Positions 11,836 through 23,162 of a stretch of 64,000 bases of DNA are shown here, piece after piece (position 1 is the first letter of the stretch; each line of letters opens with the position of its first letter). The position numbers were made by a program, and so were the translations under genes. Where the stretch lies: the NCBI GenBank assembly GCA_037367405.1, contig JAZKJV010006942.1, positions 124,001-188,000 on the forward strand, read 5' to 3'. Under the pieces are notes generated by a model, which saw only the letters and a program-made list of their open reading frames with translations, was not told the origin of the DNA and did not search any database. This DNA comes from Ottelia alismoides. Its lineage: Eukaryota > Streptophyta > Magnoliopsida > Alismatales > Hydrocharitaceae.

Positions 11836-12626
11836 CAAGGTTCAGGAAAGCGGTATGCGTATGCGTTCGGACAGGTCACTGAATAGCGCTTAAACGGTAT
11901 GCGGGGGCATATGCGAGGTATATGCGGTTCTACGCGGTTTCCTAATTTTTTATTTAAAAATAAATAAATATATACGAAAGTGACTACAACAGAACTAAAT
12001 TTACGTATAACTGTGGTCCAATAGAAGATCTAAGAAAAATAACTTTCATATAGAGTTCAAAACAATCTCTATCAATCAAATATCAACACTTCAATAGAAC
12101 GATTAACACACAAAATAATTGACAACAATCAACAAAATAAAAAGTTAGCGCACAAAATGCCTCTATTGTTGAATATAATGTCATTTATCTCTGTCATTAA
12201 AAGTGCCAAACTTTACATATAATATATTGCATTGATAATAGCTATTGGTTGACTAAATTAGTTTGCTAAATTATTAGTATATTATTCTTTTTCTTCCTTA
12301 TGTGTTTACTCTAATCTCGCAGTACAACTACTTTGATGATGGATTTAAATGGTCATGGAATGCTTGGTTGACATACATGCTAAAGCAAGAAAAAACATTA
12401 CATAAATAACACAATAAAAATGTGGCATAAATTTAAAATATATATATATATATATGTGTGTGTGTGTCCGCATAGACCGCATAAGCGGCCGCACAGCCCG
12501 CATATGCGGCCCGCATAAGCGCACAGGGCGCATAATGCGGGGCTTCAGGAAAGCGGTGCGCTGAGGGCACCGCATACGCATATGCGGCCGCATATGCGGC
12601 CGCACAGACCGCTTTCGTGAACACTG
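11836..12626. mobile_element. 791-bp hAT-like element with GCATATGCGGCC ends
   Basis: The ends are inverted: CAAGGTTCAGGAAAGCGGT at 11836 and the complement of ACCGCTTTCGTGAACACTG at the right end. The first 100 bp and last 160 bp are made of reiterated CGCATATGCG, GCGGCCGC and CGCATAAGCG words, GC-rich and strand-symmetric, around an AT-rich core without coding capacity. It interrupts the minus-strand hAT transposase. An 8-bp TSD is not clean (AATCAATA upstream and ATTCAATA downstream are offset by 2-3 bp), so the exact ends are uncertain. Confidence 0.6.
12438..12467. repeat. (TA)n(TG)n microsatellite
   Basis: Alternating TA followed by TG dinucleotides, immediately inside the GC-rich right end of the hAT-like element. 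Confidence 0.9.
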
Positions 12627-13869
12627 ATGATTCAATATAACTAAATACATCTGCTAAGACATAATAGACTTCATTGACAATTAAGACTTGTACGGTAATT
12701 TGCTCGATTAATATATCAAGAAGCTCATATATCTTCTCTCATGTCTTTGCATATGCCGATGTATCATTTGATTCCACAAACATCGCACCCTAGAAGCAAT
12801 TCACCATAAAATTAAGTATGCTTTTGTTATCTTATCCGTCCAAGCATTAGATAAAATGGAGCATTCATATTTTGCATGCATTTCTTTGTGATTGGCCATC
12901 AATTAGGATGTGCAATCATTTTCGATGCAAAGTAAAGGGGGACTATAAGCTCACGATATGTTGGTGGCTTCAAATTAGAACTATGGATTATTGAATCATA
13001 TCCTTAAAATATTGCAACTTTGTAGCATTAAATGGTATGCTAACTCAATATTGAATAGTTATGGCCATATCCTTGTCATAAGCCTCCACTATAGAACTTT
13101 ATCTTACAGGAACTTTTCATTTCCCCCGTGCCCCATCATGGTCACAAATAAGCCCATATGTCCTTTGCCCTTTTTAGTATGTTGTGAATTTACATTACTC
13201 TCATTACTTAAACAAACACATTTTCCCAATTATATGCACCTTCTTCCTCATATTCATCATCGCATGTCATGTCATCCATTTCAATGTTCCCATCAATTGA
13301 ATCCTTCTAAGCTTTCCTTTCATTCATATGTGCATGTAATTCCTCCTTGAAGGCATTTCTTAGAAGCAGCACCATTCTTGAATGACCCACTTGATATTTT
13401 TTGACTCTATAGATTCTACATTTAGTGGTCTTCTCACAAAACATGCATGTAGCATTATTGGACTCTTTTTATCTTTTAAATAGTTGTACTTCTATGAAAT
13501 TTGTTTCCTCAAAGCTCTTTCATCGGCGACAACCATGTCGTGTCCTCTTCTTGTGGCCATTCCTAGTATACATGTACCAAGCATAAATCACTATTCTAAA
13601 TTTCTAACATAGAAAACTTATTAAAAATCTATAATAAATGACTACAAGCTTATCATATTAAAAAAAATTAAGGAAAATGGATGTCAATCCATAAATGTAG
13701 ACACCCCGAAACTTATATTCCCTTGTTAGGCACAAATATTACAAAGATCGGAAGTTTTATAAATCTCTACCCATTAAAAAGAACCACATTCGTTGTCATC
13801 CAGATAGTTCACAGATTAAAAGCCATATATATAATATTTTTATGGTGTTGAGACACATAGGCGAATGAC

Positions 13870-14340
13870 AGAGGAGCAATAGGTGAACATCTACTTGGGT
13901 GGTGGCAGTAGTTGCCCCATTTGAGGGGCAGTAGTTGAGACGATGGAGCTCATTTTCCTAGTATGTAACAAGGTGAAACTTGTGTGGAAAGATCTGGACA
14001 TGTCGTGGCTGGATATTCACAACATGGAGAATTTTTATGAGTTCCTTTACTGGGCTAGTTTCCATCTACTGCTATGCAGCTAATCGGTAGCATTAGTCTA
14101 GGCTCTATGGCTCACTCAAAATGGTGAGATTTTTTTTGGCTATGGTCTTTATTTGGAGAATGTGCTTCATCATGCTAGACCTCTCCTCGAGTTCTGGCTT
14201 ATGTGATTTTTGCAAAGTTTTCTATTATAATCTCGGGCCAGACACCTTTGTGGGTTTCCCCGCCCGCATCTTTATATTCTTTCACTACATCCTGATATTC
14301 TTTCTAGCAGTTCTTATTCCCACTTCTTGCCAATGTTTTG
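13870..14340 (+). pseudogene. LINE ORF2 C-terminal fragment
   Basis: The plus strand reads VETMELIFLVCNKVKLVWKD at 13938-13997, then YEFLYWASFHLL (about 14040-14070) and LWLTQNGEIFFGYGLYLENV near 14110-14165. This follows the ETxxHLFxxC...W...WxxWxxRNxxIF pattern that closes plant LINE ORF2. Two stops interrupt it. It lies in the same large intervening region as the RAE1 exons. The assignment rests on spacing and a few residues, so it is moderate. Confidence 0.58.
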
Positions 14341-14560
14341 AAATTACACCTAAAACATTTAAAAATATACTTCAAGGATACCTAATGCAACATATAAATT
14401 AGGTGATTCAGAATTCATTTTCGTTATCACCTGTGACCATTTCCAGAAGACAAATTATGACGGTACATTAACAAACAATTGAATCCTTCATAAGGCGTAA
14501 TTTGGAAAGACAAGACTAAAGCAAGGCATCGCTAACTTGGGCAATGATTTGCAAACATAC
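14341..14560. other. Putative RAE1 intron sequence
   Basis: Sequence immediately 3' (minus sense) of the RAE1 exon donor GTATGT. The next expected RAE1 exon, beginning with a HGTFATAGSDG-type WD40 motif, was not found here or anywhere further left by eye. Confidence 0.4.
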
Positions 14561-14689
14561 TGGATGAAAATTGAGAGAGTTCACGGAGTAAATTTCTGTT
14601 CCTTCTCGATGGCACTTGAATGTGAAGTTTTTGCTTTGTTGTGCATCATCCAAATGGTGAACACCAACCCTTCCCTCTATTGACCCCAC
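14561..14689 (-). CDS. RAE1: RAE1 mRNA-export factor, internal exon (WD40)
   Basis: This 129-bp, 43-codon exon begins after an acceptor TTCCAG and ends at a donor GTATGT, both canonical. It encodes VGSIEGRVGVHHLDD, then QQSKNFTFKCHREG and IYSVNSLNFHP. These are hallmark segments of plant RAE1/Gle2, the WD40 beta-propeller that docks at nuclear pores through NUP98 and supports mRNA export. It carries no stop or shift. The exon starts at codon phase 0 and joins exactly to the exon at 23414-23494 (…PDQQGFL|VGSIEGR…). The following exon is not found to the left, so either the next intron exceeds 14 kb or the locus is a gene fragment. Identity is firm; functionality is not proven. Confidence 0.87.
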
Positions 14690-16122
14690 CTGGAAGTTGC
14701 ACACAACAGAAATATTTAGTGCAAAAAGTTGTCGACAAAAGAAAGCATTATATTAAAAAATACAAAAAAGTCATCTCCGATGCATGTAAACATAGAAACA
14801 TGTATCAGCAACAAAAAATCATACAGTCACAATGTAAATATGCAACTTCTATTCTGTGTTCAGATGAATGCACCTTCAAATTAAACAGGTATCGACTCTT
14901 TTCATGATTTTGAGTGGCATTTGCCTCATAAACAGTACTTGTTTGATCGTGACCAGTACATAATAAGTAAATAGGATCTGGAGGTCGAAGGAATGGAGAG
15001 GAAATACTCGTAAAATATTATGGGGGCGACATATCTTCATACCAGATGTTGATTATTTCAAACCTTTAAGTTTGAGTATCATGTCATGGGACAATGGGAA
15101 TAAGAAAATACGAGGATTTTTACGTGGACAAGTTCTCTGAAGTCAGGATTGTTGGTGAGCTCCACAAGCATTCTGGGTAGGACACTGGATTCATCAGGGA
15201 GATGAAGGATTGCAGCTTGAATAAAGAAACAGTGTTGATTATCAAGGAATTTATGAGCTAAATTTTAATTAGAAAAACAGAGAAATCTACAAGAGTAAGG
15301 TGGTAAAGGAAAGACTTCACAACAGATCTTCAAACAGATTAAAGTGTTTTTTTCTTGGAGATAATGATGCAGTCTTTAAAAAGTAGGAATGTTTCTTCCC
15401 CCTTTTGAAAAGCTGAAGGATAGCCATGTTGTCAAAAGCACATCCTGAGATGCATTGACTACCAACTACACAATTTTTATGCGCCAAAAACTTCCCACCC
15501 CTCCAACTCTGGCATTGCCATCATGTGCAAGCTGTACCGATGACGTCGCAGCAGCCTCATGCAATTTCGCTATCGTGAGAATAACATATCTCCACGACAG
15601 TTTGCAAAATTGCCTTCACAGCAGCACACCCTCCTAAGGAAAAATTAAATTCCTACCTACAAATGGTCCCACTTCGTGTTAGTAAGAAAAGAAACTTGGT
15701 CAAAGACCATGCAGTAACAAAAATTTAGCACCATGGACAAATCTTCCCAGCACACACTAGCAAGTTTCGGATAAATGCTATCTGCATTCTGCCCACCCCA
15801 CCAGCATCATGGCCCTACTTCCCATGATCCGAGTCAAGGAGATTGATCTTGGAAATTTATTAACCAACAACCTCCACTTCAAAAGAAAAGAAGGATATAA
15901 CACCTCTCAAATAAAGGGAACATCTGAGCAGCCATTAGAAGTATGGCTACACCCATCTAAAACAAGTATGATCTGCACACATGGTGCAACCCTTCTCGCA
16001 AATCAAAGTTGATCCGCAAGCAGGAAAGAGGACCTCCCACAAAAGATCATTCCTGACCTGCATCATTTAGGAAACCAATCTATCTTGAAGAGCACTATCC
16101 ATGGTTATCTAGAGATGAAGAG

Positions 16123-16150
16123 CCCCCCCTCCCCCCCCACACACACACAC
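16123..16150. repeat. C-run followed by (AC)n
   Basis: Two C tracts separated by T, then alternating AC. Simple-sequence repeat within the RAE1 intron. Confidence 0.9.
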
Positions 16151-16252
16151 AATTTTAAGAAACATTGTCCCTACTCCTGCATCATCATCTTATAATACCA
16201 AGGTGTTGATTGAAAGATGAAGGGATGCTATCCGAAATAAGATACTGTTAGG

Positions 16253-16326
16253 ATGCATTCAATCCTAACTCATTTGTTCAACCCGATCCATGCATTTAAT
16301 CGTAACTCATTTGTTCAACCCGATTC
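16253..16326. repeat. 37-bp tandem duplication
   Basis: Two adjacent 37-bp units (16253-16289 and 16290-16326) both begin ATGCATT and share AACTCATTTGTTCAACCCGA. They differ at three positions. Located in the RAE1 intron, with no evident function. Confidence 0.85.
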
Positions 16327-16865
16327 ATGCAGAGCCCACTATGTGACCTTTCCTTCATCACTGGCAAGCAAAGCCCCGATTAGGGCCAACACCTCCAAAA
16401 CAACATTCAGTAATAGGGTTTTTGCATTCGAATTAGTGGATATGCACGTATAGGGGGATTCGTTTTTACAGGGATGCTTTACATATCCCCTTAGGGTCTA
16501 TTTTCATCCACTCTACAAATGTTTTACAGCCATACTAGCGAAAAACCTGCCACCACCAATGTGGAAGTAGCCCAGTTAAGGTGAACCTCATAAATCTTAT
16601 GTCATGGATGCTTCATGCTTGTTTGTATGATTGTTTGATTAATGTTCTACTTCTTCCACGTGCAACACATATCATCCAAATTATATCATTAGAAAAAAAT
16701 ACAAATATTTGTCCAGAGTTGCAAAAAAAATCATGAAAACATATTCTTGATGGAAGTTGTTGGACCTCAAGAGTCGGGAACAAGTTACATATAAGGAGCT
16801 TTAACATTTCTAGTGATACTGGGATAACGGGAATCTTTAAAAAAAATAAAAAAATCAGTAATATG

Positions 16866-17017
16866 TTGCAATAATAGGACAAATATTCGACCGAATACCT
16901 GAATATTTTGGTCGAACATTGACCAATAGCAAAATTCTATTCAATCACCCCCTCCCCCCCCCCCCTCGAATAGAATATTCAGCCCATATAGTCGGTCCAT
17001 TTGATCGAATATTGCAA
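16866..17017. repeat. Foldback with poly-C loop
   Basis: Outer words TTGCAAT...ATTCGACC on the left and GATCGAATATTGCAA on the right are inverted, and an inner pair ATTCTATTC (16936-16944) and GAATAGAAT (16969-16977) brackets a C-rich run. Interior words repeat TTCGACC/GGTCGAA. It resembles a small degenerate hAT-like MITE. No TSD was resolved. Confidence 0.4.
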
Positions 17018-17564
17018 CAGTGGTTATTTTAACTGCAACAATCTTCTCGTTGTTATGTTGACGAAAGCATTATCTACCACTACCTGAAAAATATCTTCCC
17101 CCAAAAATTCTTTCATGCATTGATCAACCAATTGAAAGATATATTATGTATTGTGTTTCATAAGTTCTAAGTACAACAAATTTCCACATAGGTTCATGAT
17201 ACCCCTTCCTCGCATGCCGGTCCATGCAGCAGTCATTATTGAGCATCATGATACCTTCCGCATATCTCGAGGATATTACAGATCATAAGATATTCTTTTC
17301 ATTGCTTCCTCCAAATATTGGCCACTTATCTCATGCCTCGTTGGAGTTTAAGATCAAGACAAGAAAACAGATAATTCAACAAAGGAGGTTGGATTTAACT
17401 GGTACTGTAACCCAACTGCCTCCAGCATTTGCGTGAATGGTTCGATAGGCAATTCATTAGAATTCTTACTTTATATGCCCAATCACGTATATAAGAAATG
17501 AACCCTTCTCGATGGTCCTGGGAGAATGTATCAATAATGGTCATCTGATACTTTAATTTTATGC

Positions 17565-17739
17565 TTAGACTACCAAGTTCGCCTCAACATATTCAGATAA
17601 TTGACATTTGTTCTCTGATTCAGCATGCTCAATAAGGTCAACCTCATTTACGTTCTCAATTGTCACTGCATTTCTAAGCTTCTTCCTAGGAATATCACCA
17701 AGATATGCTAACACTTTCTTCCCCGTCAAATAACTGACC
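17565..17739 (-). CDS. Unidentified terminal-exon-like open frame
   Basis: After a good acceptor (TTTGCATTTCTCAG) the minus strand is open for 57 codons to TAA at 17565-17567. It encodes VSYLTGKKVLAYLGDIPRKK, then LRNAVTIENVNEVDLIEHAE and an acidic tail. The composition looks protein-like, but I do not recognise the family. It lies within the RAE1 intron on the same strand and is not part of the RAE1 protein. It could be the last exon of another gene, part of a decayed element, or chance. No upstream partner exon was identified between it and the copia at 18095. Confidence 0.33.
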
Positions 17740-17879
17740 CTGAGAAATGCAAATATATTGCTTAAATCTATAGACTCCTCCTTTCACCATTTTCTTGCAA
17801 CATGTAATCATGTTTGGATCGATACAGTTCAAAAGATATCCAAATTCGACTCGTCAATGTAGTTGGCATTTTTACAAGC

Positions 17880-18010
17880 TTGTTATGCACCCCTTCATTA
17901 GATGCTTTATGCTTGGTATCGTTGTTTAACTTTACCATCCTCTTCTCTTATATAAGAAGGGGTAGGGTTCACGTGATAAACACGTCTTCAATTTCTAAAT
18001 ATAAAAAGAA
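17880..18010 (+). repeat. Possible diverged copia solo LTR
   Basis: The order of a TGTTATGCA start, ATGCTTTATG, a CTCTTATATAAG box near 17943-17954, a GGGTAGGGTT word and a GATAAACA word mimics the layout of the nearby 144-bp copia LTRs. Identity is low and the ends are not defined. Confidence 0.3.
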
Positions 18011-18094
18011 TTATTTCTGAAAAGTAGCAAGACAAGCGTAAGAAATATTGACCATGAATATCGTTAACGTCTCATTTTTGCACTAAGTGATAAA

Positions 18095-18238
18095 TGTTAA
18101 CGCATATAGTAGTGTCTGTATCCCTTCGTTATTTTTATTTTTCAGTTGTATGCTTTATGTAATTTACCCATAGGCTACTCTCCTATATAAGAGAGCCTAG
18201 GGCTTATGGAATAAACAAGTTGTTCATTTTTCCCAACA
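18095..18238 (+). repeat. 5' LTR of copia 18095
   Basis: TGTTAACGCA...TTCCCAACA, 144 bp, with TATATAAGAG box at about 18184-18193. Followed directly by the PBS. The start fixes the TSD ATAAA at 18090-18094. Confidence 0.97.
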
Positions 18239-18251
18239 TGGTATCATAGCG
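18239..18251 (+). other. Primer-binding site (initiator tRNA-Met type)
   Basis: TGGTATCATAGCG directly abuts the 5' LTR. It matches the plant copia PBS TGGTATCAGAGC with one mismatch. Confidence 0.9.
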
Positions 18252-18807
18252 ACGGTCCTAGACCGGAGTTCTCGAAACCCTAAACCTACCCTACCCCACC
18301 CGCCGGCCTCTTCTTCTCTCTCCATCTCATCGGCGCCGCCGGGGCTCACCGCAGCCGCACCAGCACCCTTGTGCGCCGGTGCTGCTGCTCCTACGCGCTT
18401 GCGCCCCTGCGTGAAGTGCGCCAGCGCCCCTGCGCCTCTGCTGCGCACTGTTGCGCACTGCGCCTCTGCCGCGCCTCCATGCTGCACCTCTGCCGCGCAC
18501 TGCGCGAGCGCGCTTCCACTGCGCGTTGTAGCCCTCTTGCGCGCGATCTGTGCGCATGCGTCTCCTCTGCGCCTGTAGCCTCCTCGCCTGCGCCCTAAGC
18601 ACGTGAGATCCAGTTGCTAGGGCGAACCAGTTGCGTGTGCGCGTGCTTCTTGCGCGCGTGTACGTGTGCTAAGCCCTAAGCCCTAGGACGCACATCTTCA
18701 TCTACATGGGTTTAGTTGCTTGAGATCTACACGTGCAACTAAACCCGTCGATGTCATTGTAGACGAATCTCATCTTCTGTCAATCGCTCTAGTCTTCCAT
18801 CTCCAGT

Positions 18808-19544
18808 ATGTCAGAAAGCAAGGCAAATATCCCATCTATTGGCGCATTTCGTGGTCCAGCGCCTATTGTAAAGATGGACGGTACAAACTATGAACTGTGG
18901 GCAATGCAGTTCATGAGCATGATGAAGTCAACGGGTAAGAAGCACATTCTTACCGAACCAGAGCCTGCTGAGAAGACTGGAGCCAATGCCTCTTGGGAGG
19001 CTGATGATGCATACGTCAAAGTTTGGCTATCCGGTACACTGGTAATTGAGATAGCCAATGACATTCTACATCAACCCACGACCAAGGATATGTGGGACAT
19101 TCTGGCGGCTACATATTCCAGGCGAAGAACGAGACAAAGATTCTGCAACTCCAGCATGATATCTTCACTATCAAGCAGAATGGTCGCCATCTACATTCTC
19201 TCTATACATCACTGAGAGGGATGTTCGAGAAGCTCTACAGCTTCATGCCCCTGACCGCCACGCCAGAACAACAGAAGACATATAGGAACGCGACTATGGT
19301 GGGTGTGTTCCTGGCTGCACTTGATCCAGAGTATGAGGCGGCACGATCACAGATTTTGGCCGACTCTACTATTCCTCCCATGGAGGAAGCTTTCCATAGA
19401 CTGAGTCGGATCACAGTTCCTTCCACGACATCGAGTCAGAATACTTCAACCATGGCAGCCAACAGGGGTCGCGAATTTCATCACCAGGGTCGTGGACGTG
19501 GACCTCATGGAAGAGGTGGCCGCACTAGGCCAACATGTACCTAA
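18808..19544 (+). pseudogene. copia gag, one frameshift
   Basis: Starts at ATG 18808 (MSESKANIPSIGAFRGPAP). It contains the copia gag core (TNYELWAMQFMSMM near 18880-18925, VWLSGTLVIEIANDI near 19021, then YTSLRGMFEKLYSFMP near 19200-19250) and an RG-rich basic tail (GREFHHQGRGRGPHGRGG). A one-base loss near 19118 shifts the frame; the related gags at 30656 and 49056 keep the extra base. The CCHC zinc knuckle (CHRVGHNEDTC) lies immediately after TAA 19542-19544, which replaces the residue between its first two cysteines' spacing, so the RNA-binding knuckle would be cut off. gag would form the virus-like particle in the cytoplasm. Confidence 0.93.
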
Positions 19545-22500
19545 TGTCACCGCGTTGGACACAATGAAGACACATGCTACTCGAAGCATAGATTTCCTGC
19601 ATCCGCACGGGTTGCTGAGTAGATAGAGCCTCCATCTGCTGCTACTTTGGATCAACGGTTCGATGATCTAGTTGCCCGTCTGAGGGGCATTATTCCACCA
19701 TCTGGTCCAGCACCGACTACGAAGAGTCAATTTGATGCCGTTGCTTCTGCCTCTACGTCTACCAGTGCTTCAGGTAGCATACTTGCATCCACCAGTAGTA
19801 TATCAGATACATTACCATGGATTATGGACTCGGGCGCTACACATCACCTATGTGGCGACCAGAGTTTACTTACAGGATACACTCAGATTCCTCCAGGCCG
19901 AACAGTAGTAATTGCCAATGGTACACATTCCCCCATCACTGGTCAGGGGGAGATTAGATTGACATCTTCTATGCAGCTCAAGAATGTGCTACATGCACCT
20001 GATTTTTCAATGAATTTGTTGTCAATTAGTCAGATTACGAATGATCTACATTGTCGGGCAATTTTTGATCCATCTTCTTTGATTTTTCAGGACATCCATA
20101 TGGGCAACGTGATTGGTCGTGGCTATGAGCAAGGAGGCCTCCACCGCCTGAATCAGATCCCATTTGCTGGAACCTCATCCCTTCCCACTGGACAAGTATC
20201 TACTTTATTGTGGCATCTGCGCTTTGGACATTTACCGCTTCAGAAGTTGCATCACGTGTTACCTTATGGTCTTCCTCACACACCTATTCAGTGTGAGGCG
20301 TGTCAGTTGGGAAAGCATCACAGGTCGTCCTTTCCCAGTCGTCCAGGTCGGAGTAGTACCTCCAAGTTCGATTTATTTCATATTGATGTATGGGGTTCGA
20401 GTCGTGTACTTGATCATCAGGGACACATATTTTATATAGTATTTATGGATGATTTTTCTAGAGTGTCATGGGTGTTTTTGATGAAAAATAAATCTGAAGC
20501 AGGAAATATCATTATCCATTTTCTGAATGAAATACAAAATGTTTTCTCCACATCTGTGAAGTTTGTGAGAAGTGATAATGCTTTAGAATTGTGCACCAAT
20601 GTTCTGGCCAATTATTACTCCTCAAAAGGGATTGTTCACCAAACATCTTGTGCTCATACATCTCAACAAAACGGAATTGCTGAAAGGAAACACCGTCACC
20701 TTCTTGATGTCACAAGATCACTTCTTATACAGAGTCATGTTCTCTACTCTTACTGGGGTGATGCAGTTCTCACTGCATGTTACCTAATCAATCGTATGCC
20801 TTCTTCTGTCTTGAATGAACAGATTCTGTTTTCCCTCATCCATCCTGGGAAGGATCTGTTCACTCTTACTCCTCATGTGTTTGGTTCGGTTGCCTTTGTC
20901 CATCAGTTGTCGCCTGGTACTGACAAGCTCTCTCCTAGGGCTGTCAAATGTGTTTTCATTGGGTACTCCAGAACTCAAAAGGGGTACAAGTGTTTTGATC
21001 CCCTACGTCGGCGGTATATGGTCAGTGCAGATGTTACATTTTTTGAATCTGTTATTTATTTTTCAGCCTCGGGAGACAAGCAGCTACGACCTCCATCTAC
21101 TGATGCCATATACATGACACCACCACCACAAATGCCGTCATCAACACCACCACCACCGCCGCCGCCGCCACCACCACATATACCAGTCTCACCGCTACTG
21201 TTCCATTATACCCGCAGGCCTCCTCCCGCTCATGGTCACTCGTCTCCTAGCTCGCCTATGGTATGTAATGAAAATATTTCTATTGATGGATCTGACGATA
21301 TTTCTGAGCAGGATATGTTGCAGGGGCCAGATGAGGCTACAGCAGATTTAGATGTTCCCATTGCTCTACGCAAATCGAAGAGGAGTTGTGTTACATATCC
21401 ATTGTCAGCATCTGTGTCTTTTGAGAGATTATCTGGAGATTTCAGGACATTTGTGGTGGCACTGTCAGCTGTAGATATTCCACGGAGTTATCAAGATGCT
21501 CTGCAGGATAGTAGATGGCGGCTAGCAATGGAGGAAGAAAGGGCGGCACTTCAGTCCAGAGGAACTTGGAGTTTGGTTCCTATACCTCCAGATGTGAACC
21601 CGGTGAGCTGTAAGTGGGTGTTTACAGTGAAGCACAATGCAAACGGCTCTATTGATAGGTACAAGGCACGTCTTGTTGCACGTGGCTTTACACAGACATA
21701 CGAGGTGGATTACCTTGACACATTCTCGCCTGTGGCCCATCATTCCACTCTCCGGATCTTGTTGTCAGTTGCAGTTGCTAGAGATTGATCGCTCTATCAG
21801 CTAGACGTGAAGAATGCATTCTTATATGGAGATTTGCAGGAGGAAGTCTATATACAACAGTCACCCGGTTTTGCTGTTGAGGGGGAGTGTTCCAAGGTAT
21901 GCAGATTACATAAGGCTATCTATGGCCTTAAGCAGAGCCCCAGAGCATGGTTTCATAAGCTCTCAGACCTCTTTGAGAAACAAGGATACAAACGCTCCAA
22001 TGCTGATCATTCCTTGTTTGTACAGAAGACTGCTAGAGGTATTATTGTAATCATGGTTTATGTAGATGACATCTTGATTACAGGAGATGATGAGCAGGGC
22101 ATAAAGCAGGTGAAAGAAAACTGGGAACCGAATTTGTCACCAAGGACCTTGGAGTCCTTAGATATTTTCTGGGGCTGGAATTTGCTAGAAATCCATATAG
22201 ATTAGTAATGTCGCAGAGGAAATATGTTACAGATTTGTTGAGTGAAACAGGTATGCTTGGGTGTCGGCCTGCTACGACACCAATGGATCCTAGCATGAAG
22301 CTCTATGATGATGACACAGAAGAGGTGGACAGGAGAAGATACAGAGAACTGGTAGGCAAACTATTGTATGTCACGATCACTAGACCTGATATATCATTTG
22401 CAGTGAGTCGTGTGAGCCAGTTCATGGAGCAACCACGTCAGGTCCATATGGATGTAATACACTTGATTCTTAGATATCTCAAATCATCTCCAGGTGCAGG

Positions 22501-23014
22501 TTTGCTATTTAAGAAGGGAAAGGAGATCTCTATCTCAGCGTGTGCGGATGCAAACTATGCAGGATGTCCCAAGGACAGGAAGTCCACCTCAGGATTTGCA
22601 GTCTATGTTGGAGATGCTCTAGTCTCATGGAGGAGCAAGAAACAGACAGTGGTAGCTAGATCCAGTGCTGAATCTGAATATAGGGCTATGGCCCAGGCTA
22701 GCACAGAGATGATGTGGGTGAAAGCTCTTCTTATAGATCTATGTCTTGATATACCGCTTCCTATGAACTTGGAATGTGATAATCAGGCAACCTTGTTCAT
22801 TGCAAACAATCCAGCATTCCATGAGAGGACCAAGCATATTGAGGTTGACTGTCACTACATACGTGACATGATTCAGAAGGGGTTCATTGCTACATCTCAT
22901 GTTACCTCAGAGAATCAAACTGCTGATACATTTACAAAGGCATTACTTCGAGGCCCATTCCAGAAGTGTGCGTCCAAGCTGAGCATGATTGATATCTATG
23001 CTCCATCTTGAGGG
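19545..23014 (+). pseudogene. copia pol (PR-IN-RT-RNase H), broken
   Basis: The protease active site is DSGATHH (catalytic Asp 19827-19829). Integrase has its HHCC finger (LRFGHL...CEACQLGKHH, about 20217-20320). Its core Asp is in HIDVWG (about 20385), the second in VRSDNALE (about 20570) and Glu in GIAERK (about 20675). After a poly-proline linker at 21115-21190 the RT runs from about 21510 with LDVKNAFLYGDLQEE and catalytic YVDD at 22059-22070. RNase H runs from about 22535 (ADANYAG, SSAESEYRAMA, CDNQAT) to the C-terminal LSMIDIYAPS at 23011. Lesions: TAG 19620-19622, TGA 21786-21788 in place of a Trp conserved in relatives, and a one-base loss near 22115. All catalytic residues otherwise look intact. 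Confidence 0.95.
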
Positions 23015-23018
23015 GGAG
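23008..23018 (+). other. Polypurine tract of copia 18095
   Basis: TTGAGGGGGAG immediately before the 3' LTR, the plus-strand priming site for reverse transcription. Confidence 0.9.
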
Positions 23019-23162
23019 TGTTAACGCATATAGTAGTGTCTGTATCCCTTCGTTATTTTTATTTTTCAGTTGTATGCTTTATGTAATTTACCCATAGGCT
23101 ACTCTCCTATATAAGAGAGCGTAGGGCTTATGGAATAAACAAGTTGTTCATTTTTCCCAACA
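23019..23162 (+). repeat. 3' LTR of copia 18095
   Basis: 144 bp, identical to the 5' LTR except one C-to-G difference. Followed by TSD ATAAA at 23163-23167. Confidence 0.97.

Larger units (their letters stand above)
10100..13561 (-). pseudogene. hAT transposase remnant, interrupted
   Basis: Read on minus from an ATG at 13561 (MATRRGHDMVVADERAL), the domains come in the expected order. A BED zinc finger at about 13480-13340 has ATCMFCEKTTKCRIYRVKK. DUF659 at about 12870-12640 has ILSNAWTDKITKAYL, with a later LIVN patch. After the inserted 11836-12626 element comes CLDLMLKDMEKIPTIKRR (about 11410-11360), then MMRGFTNGKELV (about 11295-11255), then DYERNPAVDIYKAMAPAKEG (about 11020-10960). The C-terminal tail has FEDD then LTWGDVARATG at about 10240-10190. 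The hAT dimerisation motif itself is badly decayed. Many stops and shifts are present. This is a second hAT copy, more complete at its N-terminus than the one at 45626. Confidence 0.8.
18095..23162 (+). mobile_element. Near-complete Ty1/copia retrotransposon, 5,068 bp
   Basis: The element has two 144-bp LTRs, a PBS, gag-PR-IN-RT-RNase H order, a polypurine tract (PPT) and perfect 5-bp TSDs ATAAA (18090-18094 and 23163-23167). Domain order PR, IN, RT, RH defines Ty1/copia. The LTRs differ at one site (C in CCTAGG versus G in CGTAGG), so insertion was recent. Even so, five disabling lesions lie in coding sequence: a frameshift at about 19118, TAA at 19542-19544, TAG at 19620-19622, TGA at 21786-21788 and a frameshift at about 22115. 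It sits in the RAE1 intron in the opposite orientation to that gene. The GC-rich leader (18239-18807) has no long gene-like frame in sense. Confidence 0.96.

Noticed and set aside
16936..17120. Minus-strand FLGEDIFQVVVDNA phrase as another hAT transposase
   Set aside because: A DUF659-like patch of under 20 residues without any neighbouring motif in order; too weak.
18224..18602. Overlapping open frames on both strands in a GC-rich block
   Set aside because: They lie in the copia 5' leader between the PBS and gag. Repeated TGCGCC words keep all frames open; no domain is present.
21115..21190. CCACCA/CCGCCG run as an independent microsatellite
   Set aside because: It encodes the poly-proline linker between integrase and RT, present in all copia copies of the window.
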